DNA from: Chamaelirium japonicum
Lineage: Eukaryota; Streptophyta; Magnoliopsida; Liliales; Melanthiaceae
Direction: 5' to 3'
Assembly: GCA_947650365.1 (NCBI GenBank)
Contig: OX393551.1
Span: 90,308,697 to 90,372,696, forward strand
Length of the DNA: 64,000 bases
Part shown: positions 1-10,502 of the stretch, one piece after another
How the letters are laid out: each line of letters starts with the position of its first letter
How positions within the stretch are numbered: position 1 is the first letter of the stretch
Notes under the pieces: generated by a model
Told to the model about the DNA's origin: nothing
Database searches by the model: none
What the model saw: only the letters and a program-made list of their open reading frames with translations
Program-made: the position numbers and the translations under genes

Positions 1-20
1 ACGAATGAATTAGAATGGAT

Positions 21-31
21 CTGGATCGTGT
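21..31 (+). other. J1 switch core
   Basis: CTGGATCGTGT between GAATGGAT on the left and ATCCATTC on the right. The right flank is the TTCCTTCG variant, as at 20164 and 37356. Confidence 0.9.
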
Positions 32-598
32 ATCCATTCTAATTCCTTCGTACGATCCATTCTAATTCATTCGTACGATCCATTCTAATTCATTCGCACA
101 ATCCATTCTAATTCATTCGCACGAATGTATCCATTCTAATTCATACGTACGATCTATTCTAATTCATTCGTACGATCCATTCTAATTCATTCGCACAATC
201 CATTCTATTTCATTTGCACGATCCATTCTAATTCATTCATACAATCCATTCTAATTCTTTTGCACGAATGTATCCATTCTAATTCATTCGCACGAATGTA
301 TCCTTTCTAATTCATTCGTACGATCCATTCTAATTCATTCGCACAATCTATTCTAATTCATTCGAACGATCCATTCTAAGTCATTCGTACGATCCATTCT
401 AATTCATTCGTACGATCCATTCTAATTCATTCGCACGATCCATTCTATTTCATTCGTACGATCCATTCTAATTCATTCGCACGAATGTATCCATTCCGAT
501 TCATTCGTACGATCCATTCTAATTCATTCGCACAATCTATTCTAATTCATTCATACGATCAATTCTAATTCATTCGCACGTATCCATTCTAATTCATA
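32..598 (-). repeat. Reverse-phase satellite block
   Basis: Contains 28-bp monomers near 118, 271, 292 and 480. Ends at CATACGAATG, an imperfect palindromic hinge. Confidence 0.93.
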
Positions 599-850
599 CG
601 AATGAATTAGACTAGATCGTACGAATGAATTAGAATGGATTGAATTAGAATGGATCGTACGATAAGAATGGATCGTACGAATGAAATAGAATAGATCGTA
701 CGGATAAATGAATTTGGATCGTACGAATGAATTAGAAAGGATACATTCGTGCAAAAGAATTAGAATGGATTGTATGAATGAATTAGAATGGATCGTGCGA
801 ATGAATTGGAATGCGAATGAATTAGAATGGATCGTACGAATGAATTAGAA
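599..850 (+). repeat. Forward-phase satellite block
   Basis: Carries a 15-bp monomer (near 638), the truncated unit CGATAAGAATGG (near 660) and the tag GGATAAATGAATTTGG (near 701). It ends at the ~125-bp deletion scar TATATCCTTC (851-860). A 67-codon frame on the minus strand is a shadow of the repeat. Confidence 0.93.
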
Positions 851-1996
851 TATATCCTTCATACGATCTATTCTAATTCATTCTCACGAATATATCCTTT
901 CTAATTCATTCGTACGATCCAAATTCATTTATCCGTACGATCTATTCTATTTCATTCGCACGATCCATTCTTATCGTACGATCCATTCTAATTCAATCCA
1001 TTCTAATTCATTCGTACGATCCATTCTAATTCATTCGTACGATCCATTCTATTTCATTCGAACGATCCATTCTAATTCATTCGTACGATCCATTCTAATT
1101 CATTCATACGATCCATTCGTACGACCCATTCTAATTCATTCGTACGATCCATTCTAATTCATTCATACGATCCATTCTATTTCATTCGTACGATCCATTC
1201 TTACTCATTCGTACGATCAATTCTAATTTATTAGCATGATCCATTCTAATTCATTCGTACGATCTATTCTATTTCATTCGTACAATCCATTCTTACTCAA
1301 TCGTACGATCCATTCTAATTCATACGATCCATTCTAATTCATTCGCACGAATGTATCCATTCTAATTCATTCGTACGATCCATTCTAATTCATTCGCACA
1401 ATCTATTCTAATTCATTCGTACGATCAATTCTAATCCATTAGCATGATCCATTCTAATTCATTCGTACGATCTATTCTATTTCTTTCGTACAATCCATTC
1501 TTACTCAATCGTATGATCCATTCTAATCCATTCGCACAATCTATTCTAATTCATTCATACGATCCATTCTATTTCATTCGTCCGATCCATTCTAATTCAT
1601 ACGATCCATTCTATTTCATTCATACGATCCATTTTACTTCATTCGCACGATCCATTCTAATTCATTCGTACTATCCATTCTAATTCATTCGTACTATCTA
1701 TTCTAATTCCTTCGTACGATCCATTCTAATTCCTTCGTACGATCCATTCTAATTCATTCGCACGATCCATTCTAATTCATTCGTACGATCCATTCTAATT
1801 CATTTATACGATCCATTCTAATTCATTCATACGATCCATTCTAATTCATTCGTACGATCCATTCTAATTCATTCGTACGATTCATACTAATTCAATCCAT
1901 TCTAATTCATTCGTACGATCCATTCTTACTCATTCGTACGATCCATTCTAATTCATTCGTACGATCCATTCTAATTCATTCGTACTATTCATTCTA
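851..1996 (-). repeat. Reverse-phase satellite block
   Basis: Holds the reverse complement of the 599-740 tags at about 920-1000, so 599-1000 is a local inverted repeat. Ends at the ATTCTAATGG hinge, conserved at 39,396 and 60,926. Confidence 0.93.
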
Positions 1997-3179
1997 ATGG
2001 ATCGTACGAATGAATTAGAATAGATCGTACGAATGAATTAGAATGGATCATGCTAATGAATTAGAATGGATCGTACGAATGAATTAGAATGGATCGTACG
2101 AAGGAATTAGAATGGATCGTACGAATGAATTAGAATGGATCGTACGAATGAATTAGAATGGATCGTACGAATGAATTAGAATGGATTGAATTAGAATGAA
2201 TCGTACGAATGAATTAGAATGAATCATACTGTACGAATGAATTAGAATGGATCATACGAATGAAATAGAATGGATCGTATGAATGAATTAGAATGGATCG
2301 TCCGAATGAATTAGAATGGATCGTACGAATGAATTAGAATAGATCGTACGAATGAATTAGAATGTATCATGCTAATGAATTAGAATTGATCGTACGAATG
2401 AATTAGAATAGATTGTGCGAATGAATTAGAATGGATCGTACGAATGAATTGGAATGGATACATTCGTGCGAATGAATTAGAATGGATCGTATGAATGAAT
2501 TAGAGTGGATACATTCGTACAAATGAATTAGGATGGATCGTATGAATGAATTAGAGTGGATACATTCGTACGAATGAATTAGAATAGATTGTGCGAATGA
2601 ATTAGAATGGATCGTACGAATGAATTAGAATGGATCGTACGAATGAATTTGAATTAATCGTATGAATGAATTAGAATGGATCGTGCGAATGAATTAGAAT
2701 GGATCGTACGAATGAAATAGAATGGATCGTATGAATGAATTAGAATGGATCGTGCGAATGAATTAGAATGGATCGTACGAATGAATTAGAATAGATCGTA
2801 CAAATGAATTAGAATGGATCATGCTAATGTATTAGAATTGATCGTACGAATGAATTAGAATAGATTGTGCGAATGAATTAGAATGGATCGTACGAATGAA
2901 TTGGAATGGATACATTCGTGCGAATGAATTAGAATGGATCGTATGAATGAATTAGAGTGGATACATTCGTACAAATGAATTAGGATGGATCGTATGAATG
3001 AATTAGAGTGGATACATTCGTACGAATGAATTAGAATAGATTGTGCGAATGAATTAGAATGGATCATACGAATGAATTAAAATGGATCGTACGAATGAAT
3101 TAGAATGGATCGTATGAATGAATTAGAATGGATCGTGCGAATGAATTAGAATGGATCGTACGAATGAAATAGAATGGAT
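1997..3179 (+). repeat. Forward-phase block with a 451-bp tandem duplication
   Basis: Two successive copies of a block beginning CATGCTAATG (2369 and 2820). Each is followed in order by AATTGATCG, AATAGATTGTGCG, GGAATGGATACATTCG and paired AGAGTGGATACATTCG monomers. Ends in J2. Confidence 0.93.
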
Positions 3180-3785
3180 TCGCACGAATGTATCCATTCT
3201 AATTCATTCGTACGATCCATTCTAATTCTTTCGCACGATCCATTCTAATTCATTCGCACGAATGTATCCATTCTAATTCATTCGTATGATCCATTCTAAT
3301 TCATTCATACGATCCATTCTAATTCATTCGCACGATCCATTCTAATTCATTCATACGATCCATTCTATTTCATTCGTACGATCCATTCTAATTCATTTGT
3401 ACGATCCATTCTAATTCATTCGCACAATCTATTCTAATTCATTCATACGATCCATTCTAATTCATTCGTATGATCCATTCTAATTCATTCGTACGATCAA
3501 TTCTAATTCATTCGCACAATCTATTCTAATTCATTCATACGATCCATTCTGATTCATTCTAATTCAATCCATTCTAATTCATTCGTACGATCCATTCTAA
3601 TTCATTCGTACGATCCATTCTAATTCTACGATCCATTCTTACTCATTCGTAGTATCCATTTTAATTCATTCACACGAATGTATCAACTCTAATTCATTCG
3701 TACGATTCATTCTAATTCAATCCATTCTAATTCATTCGTACGATCCATTCTAATTCATTCGTACGATCCATTCTAATTCATTCGT
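3180..3785 (-). repeat. Reverse-phase block, outer left arm of the U1 palindrome
   Basis: Pairs with forward array right of 6,502. Shared tags are TCTGATTC (3549) / GAATCAGA (6777) and the AATTCTACGATCC / GATCGTCGAATTAG irregular monomers. Ends at a perfect 32-bp palindrome (3770-3801, centre 3785/3786). Confidence 0.93.
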
Positions 3786-4033
3786 ACGAATGAATTAGAA
3801 TAGTACGGATGAATTAGAATGGATTAGAATGAATTAGAATGGATCGTATGAATGAATTAGAATGGATCGAACGAATGAATTAGAATGGATACATTCGTGC
3901 AAAAGAATTAGAATGGATTATATGAATGAATTAGAATGGATCGTATGAATGAATTAGAATGGATCGTGCGAATGAATTAGAATGGATCGTACGAAGGAAT
4001 TAGAATGGGTCGTACGAATGAATTAGAATGGAT
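3786..4033 (+). repeat. Forward-phase block
   Basis: Includes AATAGTACGGATG, GGATTAGAATG, CGAACG and TGCAAAAGAATTAG variants. Pairs with 6,254-6,501. Confidence 0.93.
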
Positions 4034-4044
4034 ACACGATCCAG
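4034..4044 (-). other. J1 switch core, inverted
   Basis: ACACGATCCAG. The left neighbour monomer carries GGGTCGTACG and the right neighbour CGCACAATCTATTC. This extended haplotype recurs at 8267, 23935, 41457 and 45662. Confidence 0.92.
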
Positions 4045-4476
4045 ATCCATTCTAATTCTTTCGCACAATCTATTCTAATTCATTCGTAGGATCCATTCTA
4101 ATTCATTACTACGATCCATTCTAATTCATTCGTACGATCCATTCTAATTCATTCGTACGATCCAATCTAATTCATTCGCACAATCCATTCTAATTCATTC
4201 ATACGATCCATTCTAATTCATTCATACGATCCATTCTAATTCATTCGTACGATCCATTCTAATTCATCCGCACGATCCATTCTAATTCATTCGCACGATC
4301 CTTTCTAATTCATTCATACGATCCATTCTAATTCATTCATACAATCCATTCTAATTCTTTTGCACGAATGTATCCATTCTAATTCATTCGTTCGATCCAT
4401 TCTAATTCATTCATACGATCCATTCTAATTCATTCTAATCCATTCTAATTCATTCGTACTATTCTAATTCATTCGT
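4045..4476 (-). repeat. Reverse-phase block
   Basis: Pairs with 5,857-6,242 but is 46 bp (two monomers) longer. Tags are CGTAGGATCC and ATTACTACG. Ends at a perfect 32-bp palindrome centred at 4476/4477. Confidence 0.93.
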
Positions 4477-4738
4477 ACGAATGAATTAGAATGTATCCTT
4501 AGAATGGATACATTCAAGCGAATGAATTAGAATGGATCGTATGAATGAATTAGAATGGATCGTACGAAGGAATTAGAATGGATAGTACGAATGAATTAGA
4601 ATGGATACCTTCGTGCAAATGAATTAGAATGGATCGTACGAATGAGTAAGAATGGATCATACGAATGAAATAGAATGGATCGTATGACTGAATTAGAATG
4701 GATCGTATGAATGAATTAGAATGGATACATTCGTGCGA
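4477..4738 (+). repeat. Forward-phase block
   Basis: Starts with the scrambled unit GAATGTATCCTTAGAATGG, mirrored at 5,825-5,842. Ends at J4 (GTGCGACATTCT). A 63-codon minus-strand frame here is a repeat shadow. Confidence 0.93.
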
Positions 4739-5022
4739 CATTCTATTTCATTCGTATGATCCATTCTTACTCATTCGTACGATCCATTCTAATTCATTCG
4801 CACGATCCATTCTAATTCATTCGCACGATCCATTGAATTAGAATGGATACATTCGTGCGAATCCATTCTATTTCATTCGTACGATCCATTCTAATTCATT
4901 CATACGATCCATTCTATTTCATTCGTACGATCCATTCTATTTCATTCGTACGATCCATTCTAATTCATTCATACGATCCATTCTAATTCATTCGTACGAT
5001 CCATTCTATTTCATTCGTACGA
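4739..5022 (-). repeat. Reverse-phase block with a forward island
   Basis: The 28-bp forward island at 4834-4861 (CCATTGAATTAGAATGG entry, J3 exit) is a solitary 28-bp monomer on the other strand. Ends at the CGTACGATCGTACG palindrome. Confidence 0.92.
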
Positions 5023-5594
5023 TCGTACGAATGAATTAGAATGGATTGAATTAGAATGAATCGTACGAATGAATTAGAATGAATCATACCGTACAAATGA
5101 ATTAGAATGGATCATACGAATGAAATAGAATGGATCGTACGAATGAAATAGAATGGATCATATGAATGAATTAGAATGGATTGAATTAGAATGAATCGTA
5201 CGAATGAATTAGAGTAGATACATTCGTGTGAATGAATTAAAATGGATAATACGAATGAGTAAGACTGGATCGTAGAATTAGAATGGATAGTACGAATGAA
5301 TTAGAATGGATCGTACGAATGAATTAGAATGGATCGTGCGAATGAATTAGAATGGATCATACGAATGAATTAGAATGGATCGTACGAATGAAATAGAATG
5401 GATCGTATGAATGAATTAGAATGGATCGTGCGAATGAATTAGAATGGATCGTACGAATGAAATAGAATGGATTCGCACGAATGTATCCATTCTAATTCAA
5501 TGGATCGTGCGAATGAATTAGAATGGATCGTGCGAATGAATTAGAATGGATCGTACGAATGAGTAAGAATGGATCGTACGAATGAAATAGAATG
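5023..5594 (+). repeat. Forward-phase block with a reverse island
   Basis: 5023-5310 is the unpaired centre of the U1 inverted repeat. The reverse island at 5472-5499 mirrors the 4834-4861 island. Ends at inverted J4 (AGAATGTCGCAC). Confidence 0.92.
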
Positions 5595-5856
5595 TCGCAC
5601 GAATGTATCCATTCTAATTCATTCATACGATTCATTCTAATTCATTCATACGATCCATTCTATTTCATTCGTACGATCCATTCTTACTCATTCGTACGAT
5701 CCATTCTAATTCATTTGCACGAAGGTATACATTCTAATTCATTCGTACTATCCATTCTAATTCCTTCATATGATCCATTCTAATTCATTCATACGATCCA
5801 TTCTAATTCATTCGCACGAATGTATCCATTCTAAGGATACATTCTAATTCATTCGT
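5595..5856 (-). repeat. Reverse-phase block
   Basis: Mirror of 4,477-4,738 with the same length (262 bp). Contains CTAAGGATACATTC near 5,831. A 63-codon plus-strand frame here is a repeat shadow. Confidence 0.92.
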
Positions 5857-6242
5857 ACGATTGAATTAGAATAGTATGAATGAATTAGAATGGATTAGAA
5901 TGAATTAGAATGGATCGTATGAATGAATTAGAATGGATCGAACGAATGAATTAGAATGGATACATTCGTGCAAAAGAATTAGAATGGATTGTATGAATGA
6001 ATTAGAATGGATCGTGCGAATGAATTAGAATGGATCGTGCGAATGAATTAGAATGGATCGTACGAATGAATTAGAATGGATCGTATGAATGAATTAGAAT
6101 GGATTGTGCGAATGAATTAGAATGGATCGTACGAATGAATTAGAATGGATCGTATGAATGAATTAGAATGGATCGTAGTAATGAATTAGAATGGATCCTA
6201 CGAATGAATTAGAATAGATTGTGCGAATGAATTAGCATGGAT
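5857..6242 (+). repeat. Forward-phase block
   Basis: Starts with a damaged hinge (ACGATTGAATTAG instead of ACGAATGAATTAG). Contains GATCGTAGTAATG and GATCCTACG, the mirrors of ATTACTACG and CGTAGGATC. Confidence 0.92.
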
Positions 6243-6253
6243 TTGGATCGTGT
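6243..6253 (+). other. J1 switch core
   Basis: Variant TTGGATCGTGT. It is the mirror partner of 4034 across the U1 centre, with AATAGATTGTGCG on the left and GTACGACCC on the right. Confidence 0.9.
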
Positions 6254-6501
6254 ATCCATTCCAATTCATTCGTACGACCCATTCTAATTCATTCGTACGA
6301 TCCATTCTAATTCATTCGCATGATCCATTCTAATTCATTCATACGATCCATTCTAATTCATTCATACAATCCATTCTAATTCTTTTGCACGAATGTATCC
6401 ATTCTAATTCATTCGTTCGATCCATTCTAATTCATTCATACGATCCATTCTAATTCATTTTAATCCATTCTAATTCATTCGTACTATTCTAATTCATTCG
6501 T
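6254..6501 (-). repeat. Reverse-phase block
   Basis: Same length (248 bp) as its mirror 3,786-4,033. Ends in a CGT/ACG hinge. Confidence 0.92.
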
Positions 6502-7381
6502 ACGAATGATTTAGAATGGATCGTACGAATGAATTAAAATGGATCGTATGAATGAATTAGAATGGATCGTACGAATGAATTAGAATGGATCGTACGAATG
6601 AATTAGAATGGATTGAATTAGAATGAATCGTACGAATGAATTAGAGTTGATACATTCGTGTGAATGAATTAAAATGGATAATACGAATGAGTAAGAATGG
6701 ATCGTCGAATTAGAATGGATCGTACGAATGAATTAGAATGGATCGTACGAATGAATTAGAATGGATTGAATTAGAATGAATCAGAATGGATCGTATGAAT
6801 GAATTAGAATAGATTGTGCAAATGAATTAGAATGGATCGTACGAATGAATTAGAATGGATCGTACGAATGAATTAGAATGGATCGTATGAATGAATTAGA
6901 ATGGATCGTGCGAATGAATTAGAATGGATCGTACGAATGAAATAGAATGGATCGTATGAATGAATTAGAATTGATCGTGCGAATGAATTAGAATGGATCG
7001 TACGAATGAATTAGAATGGATCATGCTAATGAATTAGAATTGATCGTACGAATGAATTAGAATAGATTGTGCGAATGAATTAGAATGGATCGTACGAATG
7101 AATTGGAATGGATACATTCGTGCGAATGAATTAGAATGGATCGTATGAATGAATTAGAGTGGATACATTCGTACAAATGAATTAGGATGGATCGTATGAA
7201 TGAATTAGAGTGGATACATTCGTACGAATGAATTAGAATAGATTGTGCGAATGAATTAGAATGGATCGTACGAATGAATTAGAATGGATCGTATGAATGA
7301 ATTAGAATGGATCGTATGAATGAATTAGAATGGATCGTGCGAATGAATTAGAATGGATCGTACGAATGAAATAGAATGGAT
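6502..7381 (+). repeat. Forward-phase block
   Basis: Mirrors the 3,180-3,785 arm at first. From about 7,020 it carries one copy of the CATGCTAATG block, also seen twice at 2,369-3,060. Ends in J2. Confidence 0.92.
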
Positions 7382-8028
7382 TCGCACGAATGTATCCATT
7401 CTAATTGATTCGTACGATCCATTCTAATTCATTCGCACGATCCGTTCTAATTCATTCGCACGAATGTATCCATTCTAATTCATTCGTATGATCCATTCTA
7501 ATTCATTCATACGATCCATTCTAATTCATTCGCACGATCCATTCTAATTCATTCGTACGATCCATTCTAATTCATTCGTACGATCCATTCTAATTCATTC
7601 GTACGATCCATTCTAATTCATTCGCACAATCTATTCTAATTCATTCATACGATCCATTCTAATTCATTCGTACGATCCATTTTAATTCATTCGTACGATC
7701 CATTCTAATTCATTCACACAATCTATTCTAATTCATTCATACGATCCAATCTGATTCATTCTAATTCAATCAATTCTAATTCATTCATACGATCCATTCT
7801 AATTCATTCGTACGATCCATTCTAATTCTACGATCCATTCTTACTCATTCGTATTATCCATTTTAATTCATTCACATGAATGTATCAACTCTAATTCTTT
7901 CGTACGATTCATTCTAATTCATTCGTACGATCCATTCTAATTCATTCGTACGATCCATTCTAATTCATTCATACGATCGATTCTAATTCATTCGTACGAT
8001 CCATTCTAATTCATTCGTACGAATGAAT
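7382..8028 (-). repeat. Reverse-phase block
   Basis: U2 outer left arm. Contains TCTGATTC (about 7,750) and AATTCTACGATCC. Ends in a CGT/ACG hinge. Confidence 0.92.
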
Positions 8029-8266
8029 TAGAATAGTACGAATGAATTAGAATGGATTAGAATGAATTAGAATGCATCGTATGAATTAATTAGAATGGAT
8101 CGAACGAATGAATTAGAATGGATACATTCGTGCAAAAGAATTAGAATGGATTGTATGAATGAATTAGAATGGATCGTATGAATGAATTAGAATGGATCAT
8201 GCGAATGAATTAGAATGGATCATACGAATGAATTAGAATGGGTCGTACGAATGAATTAGAATGGAT
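8029..8266 (+). repeat. Forward-phase block
   Basis: U2 counterpart of 3,786-4,033, with the CGAACG and TGCAAAAGAATTAG variants in the same order. Confidence 0.92.
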
Positions 8267-8277
8267 ACACGATCCAG
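8267..8277 (-). other. J1 switch core, inverted
   Basis: ACACGATCCAG in U2, the counterpart of 4034. Confidence 0.92.
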
Positions 8278-8667
8278 ATCCATTCTAATTCATTCGCACA
8301 ATCTATTCTAATTCATTCGTAGGATCCATTCTAATTCATTACTACGATCCATTCTAATTCATTCATACGATCCATTCTAATTCATTCGTACGATCCATTC
8401 TAATTCATTCGCACAATCCATTCTAATTCATTCATACGATCCATTCTAATTCATTCGTACGATCCATTCTAATTCATTCGCACGATCCATTCTAATTCAT
8501 TCGCACGATCCATTCTAATTCATTCATACGATCCATTCTAATTCATTCATACAATCCATTCTAATTCTTTTGCACGAATGTATCCATTCTAATTCATTCG
8601 TTCGATCCATTCTAATTCATTCATACGATCCATTCTAATTCATTCTAATCCATTCTAATTCATTCGT
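8278..8667 (-). repeat. Reverse-phase block
   Basis: U2 counterpart of 4,045-4,476, but it lacks the CGTACTATTC short unit just before the hinge at 8667/8668. Confidence 0.92.
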
Positions 8668-8929
8668 ACGAATGAATTAGAATGTATCCTTAGAATGGAT
8701 ACATTCATGCGAATGAATTAGAATGGATCGTATGAATGAATTAGAATGGATCGTACGAAGGAATTAGAATGGATAGTACGAATGAATTAGAATGGATACC
8801 TTCGTGCAAATGAATTAGAATGGATCGTACGAATGAGTAAGAATGGATCGTACGAATGAAATAGAATGGATCGTATGAATGAATTAGAATGGATCGTATG
8901 AATGAATTAGAATGGATACATTCGTGCGA
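8668..8929 (+). repeat. Forward-phase block
   Basis: U2 counterpart of 4,477-4,738, identical in length. Ends at J4. A 63-codon minus-strand frame is a repeat shadow. Confidence 0.92.
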
Positions 8930-9501
8930 CATTCTTTTTCATTCGAACGATCCATTCTTACTCATTCGTACGATCCATTCTAATTCATTCGCACGATCCA
9001 TTCTAATTCATTCGCACGATCCATTGAATTAGAATGGATATATTCGTGCAAATCCATTCTATTTCATTCGTACGATCCATTCTAATTCATTCGCACGATC
9101 TATTCTAATTCATTCATACGATCCATTCTATTTCATTCGTACGATCCATTCTAATTCATTCGTACGATCCATTCTAATTCATTCGCACGATCCATTCTAA
9201 TTCATTCGTACGATCCATTCTAATTCATTCGTACGATCCATTCTAATTCTACGATCCATTCTTACTCATTCGTATTATCCATTTTAATTCATTCACACGA
9301 ATGTATCAACTCTAATTCATTCGTACGATTCATTCTAATTCAATCCATTCTAATTCATTCATACGATCCATTCTATTTCATTCGTACGATCCATTCTATT
9401 TCATTCGTATGATCCATTCTAATTCATTCGTACGGTATGATTCATTCTAATACATTCGTACGATTCATTCTAATTCAATCCATTCTAATTCATTTGTACG
9501 A
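8930..9501 (-). repeat. Reverse-phase block with a forward island
   Basis: Forward island at 9025-9051. Here the reverse phase runs through the symmetry centre (9380), whereas U1 has forward phase at its centre. Ends at a TTTGTACGATCGTACG hinge. Confidence 0.91.
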
Positions 9502-9831
9502 TCGTACGAATGAAATAGAATAGATCGTACGAATGAATTAGAATGGATCATATGAATGAATTAGAATGGATCGTGCAAATGAATTAGAATGGATCGTACG
9601 AATGAATTAGAATGGATCGTACGAATGAAATAGAATGGATCGTATGAATGAATTAGAATGGATCGTGCGAATGAATTAGAATGGATCGTACGAATGAGAT
9701 AGAATGGATTCGCACGAAAGTATCCATTCTAATTCAATGGATCGTGCGAATGAATTAGAATGGATCGTGCGAATGAATTAGAATGGATCGTACGAATGAG
9801 TAAGAATGGATCGTACGAATGAAATAGAATG
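9502..9831 (+). repeat. Forward-phase block with a reverse island
   Basis: Reverse island at about 9719-9737 (GGATTCGCACGAAAG). Ends at inverted J4. Confidence 0.91.
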
Positions 9832-10093
9832 TCGCACGAATGTATCCATTCTAATTCATTCATACGATCCATTCTAATTCATTCATACGATCCATTCTAT
9901 TTCATTCGTACGATCCATTCTTACTCATTCGTACGATCCATTCTAATTCATTTGCACGAAGGTATCCATTCTAATTCATTCGTACTATCCATTCTAATTC
10001 CTTCGTACGATCCATTCTAATTCATTCATACGATCCATTCTAATTCATTCGCATGAATGTATCCATTCTAAGGATACATTATAATTCATTCGT
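9832..10093 (-). repeat. Reverse-phase block
   Basis: Same length (262 bp) as its mirror 8,668-8,929. A 63-codon plus-strand frame is a repeat shadow. Confidence 0.92.
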
Positions 10094-10502
10094 ACGAATG
10101 AATTAGAATAGTAAGAATGAATTAGAATGGATTAGAATAAATTAGAATGGATCGTATGAATGAATTAGAATGGATCGAACGAATGAATTAGAATGGATAC
10201 ATTCGTGCAAAAGAATTAGAATGGATTGTATGAATGAATTAGAATGGATCGTATGAATGAATTAGAATGGATCGTGCGAATGAATTAGAATGGATCGTAC
10301 GAATGAATTAGAATGGATCGTACGAATGAATTAGAATGGATCGTATGAATGAATTAGAATGGATTGTGCAAATGAATTAGAATGGATCGTACGAATGAAT
10401 TAGAATGGATCGTATGAATGAATTAGAATGGATCGTAGTAATGAATTAGAATGGATCCTACGAATGAATTAGAATAGATTGTGCGAATGAATTAGAATGG
10501 AT
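10094..10502 (+). repeat. Forward-phase block
   Basis: U2 counterpart of 5,857-6,242, with one extra monomer. Confidence 0.92.

Larger units (their letters stand above)
3180..7381. repeat. 4.2-kb higher-order unit U1 (copy 1)
   Basis: The unit opens at a J2 junction (3179) and the next J2 is at 7381, about 4.20 kb later. Its counterpart at 40,603-44,806 has nearly the same length. Most of the unit is a large inverted repeat. Inner landmarks 4476/5856, 4738/5594 and 4847/5486 share the midpoint 5166. Outer landmarks 3785/6501 and 4039/6248 share the midpoint 5143. The 23-bp midpoint shift corresponds to a 46-bp length difference between arms, which is two monomers. The centre, about 5023-5310, is unpaired forward array. 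Confidence 0.9.

Noticed and set aside
551-754. Open reading frames of 62-79 codons with repeated IHSNSFVRSILIHSYDPF-like peptides, on both strands
   Set aside because: They are satellite monomers read in frame: 23-residue period, no non-repeat sequence, no start context, and always on the pyrimidine-rich strand of the block. They were not annotated as genes.
3770-3801. Terminal inverted repeats of a transposon
   Set aside because: The palindromes are joins of satellite blocks. No element body, target-site duplication or transposase-like frame was found.
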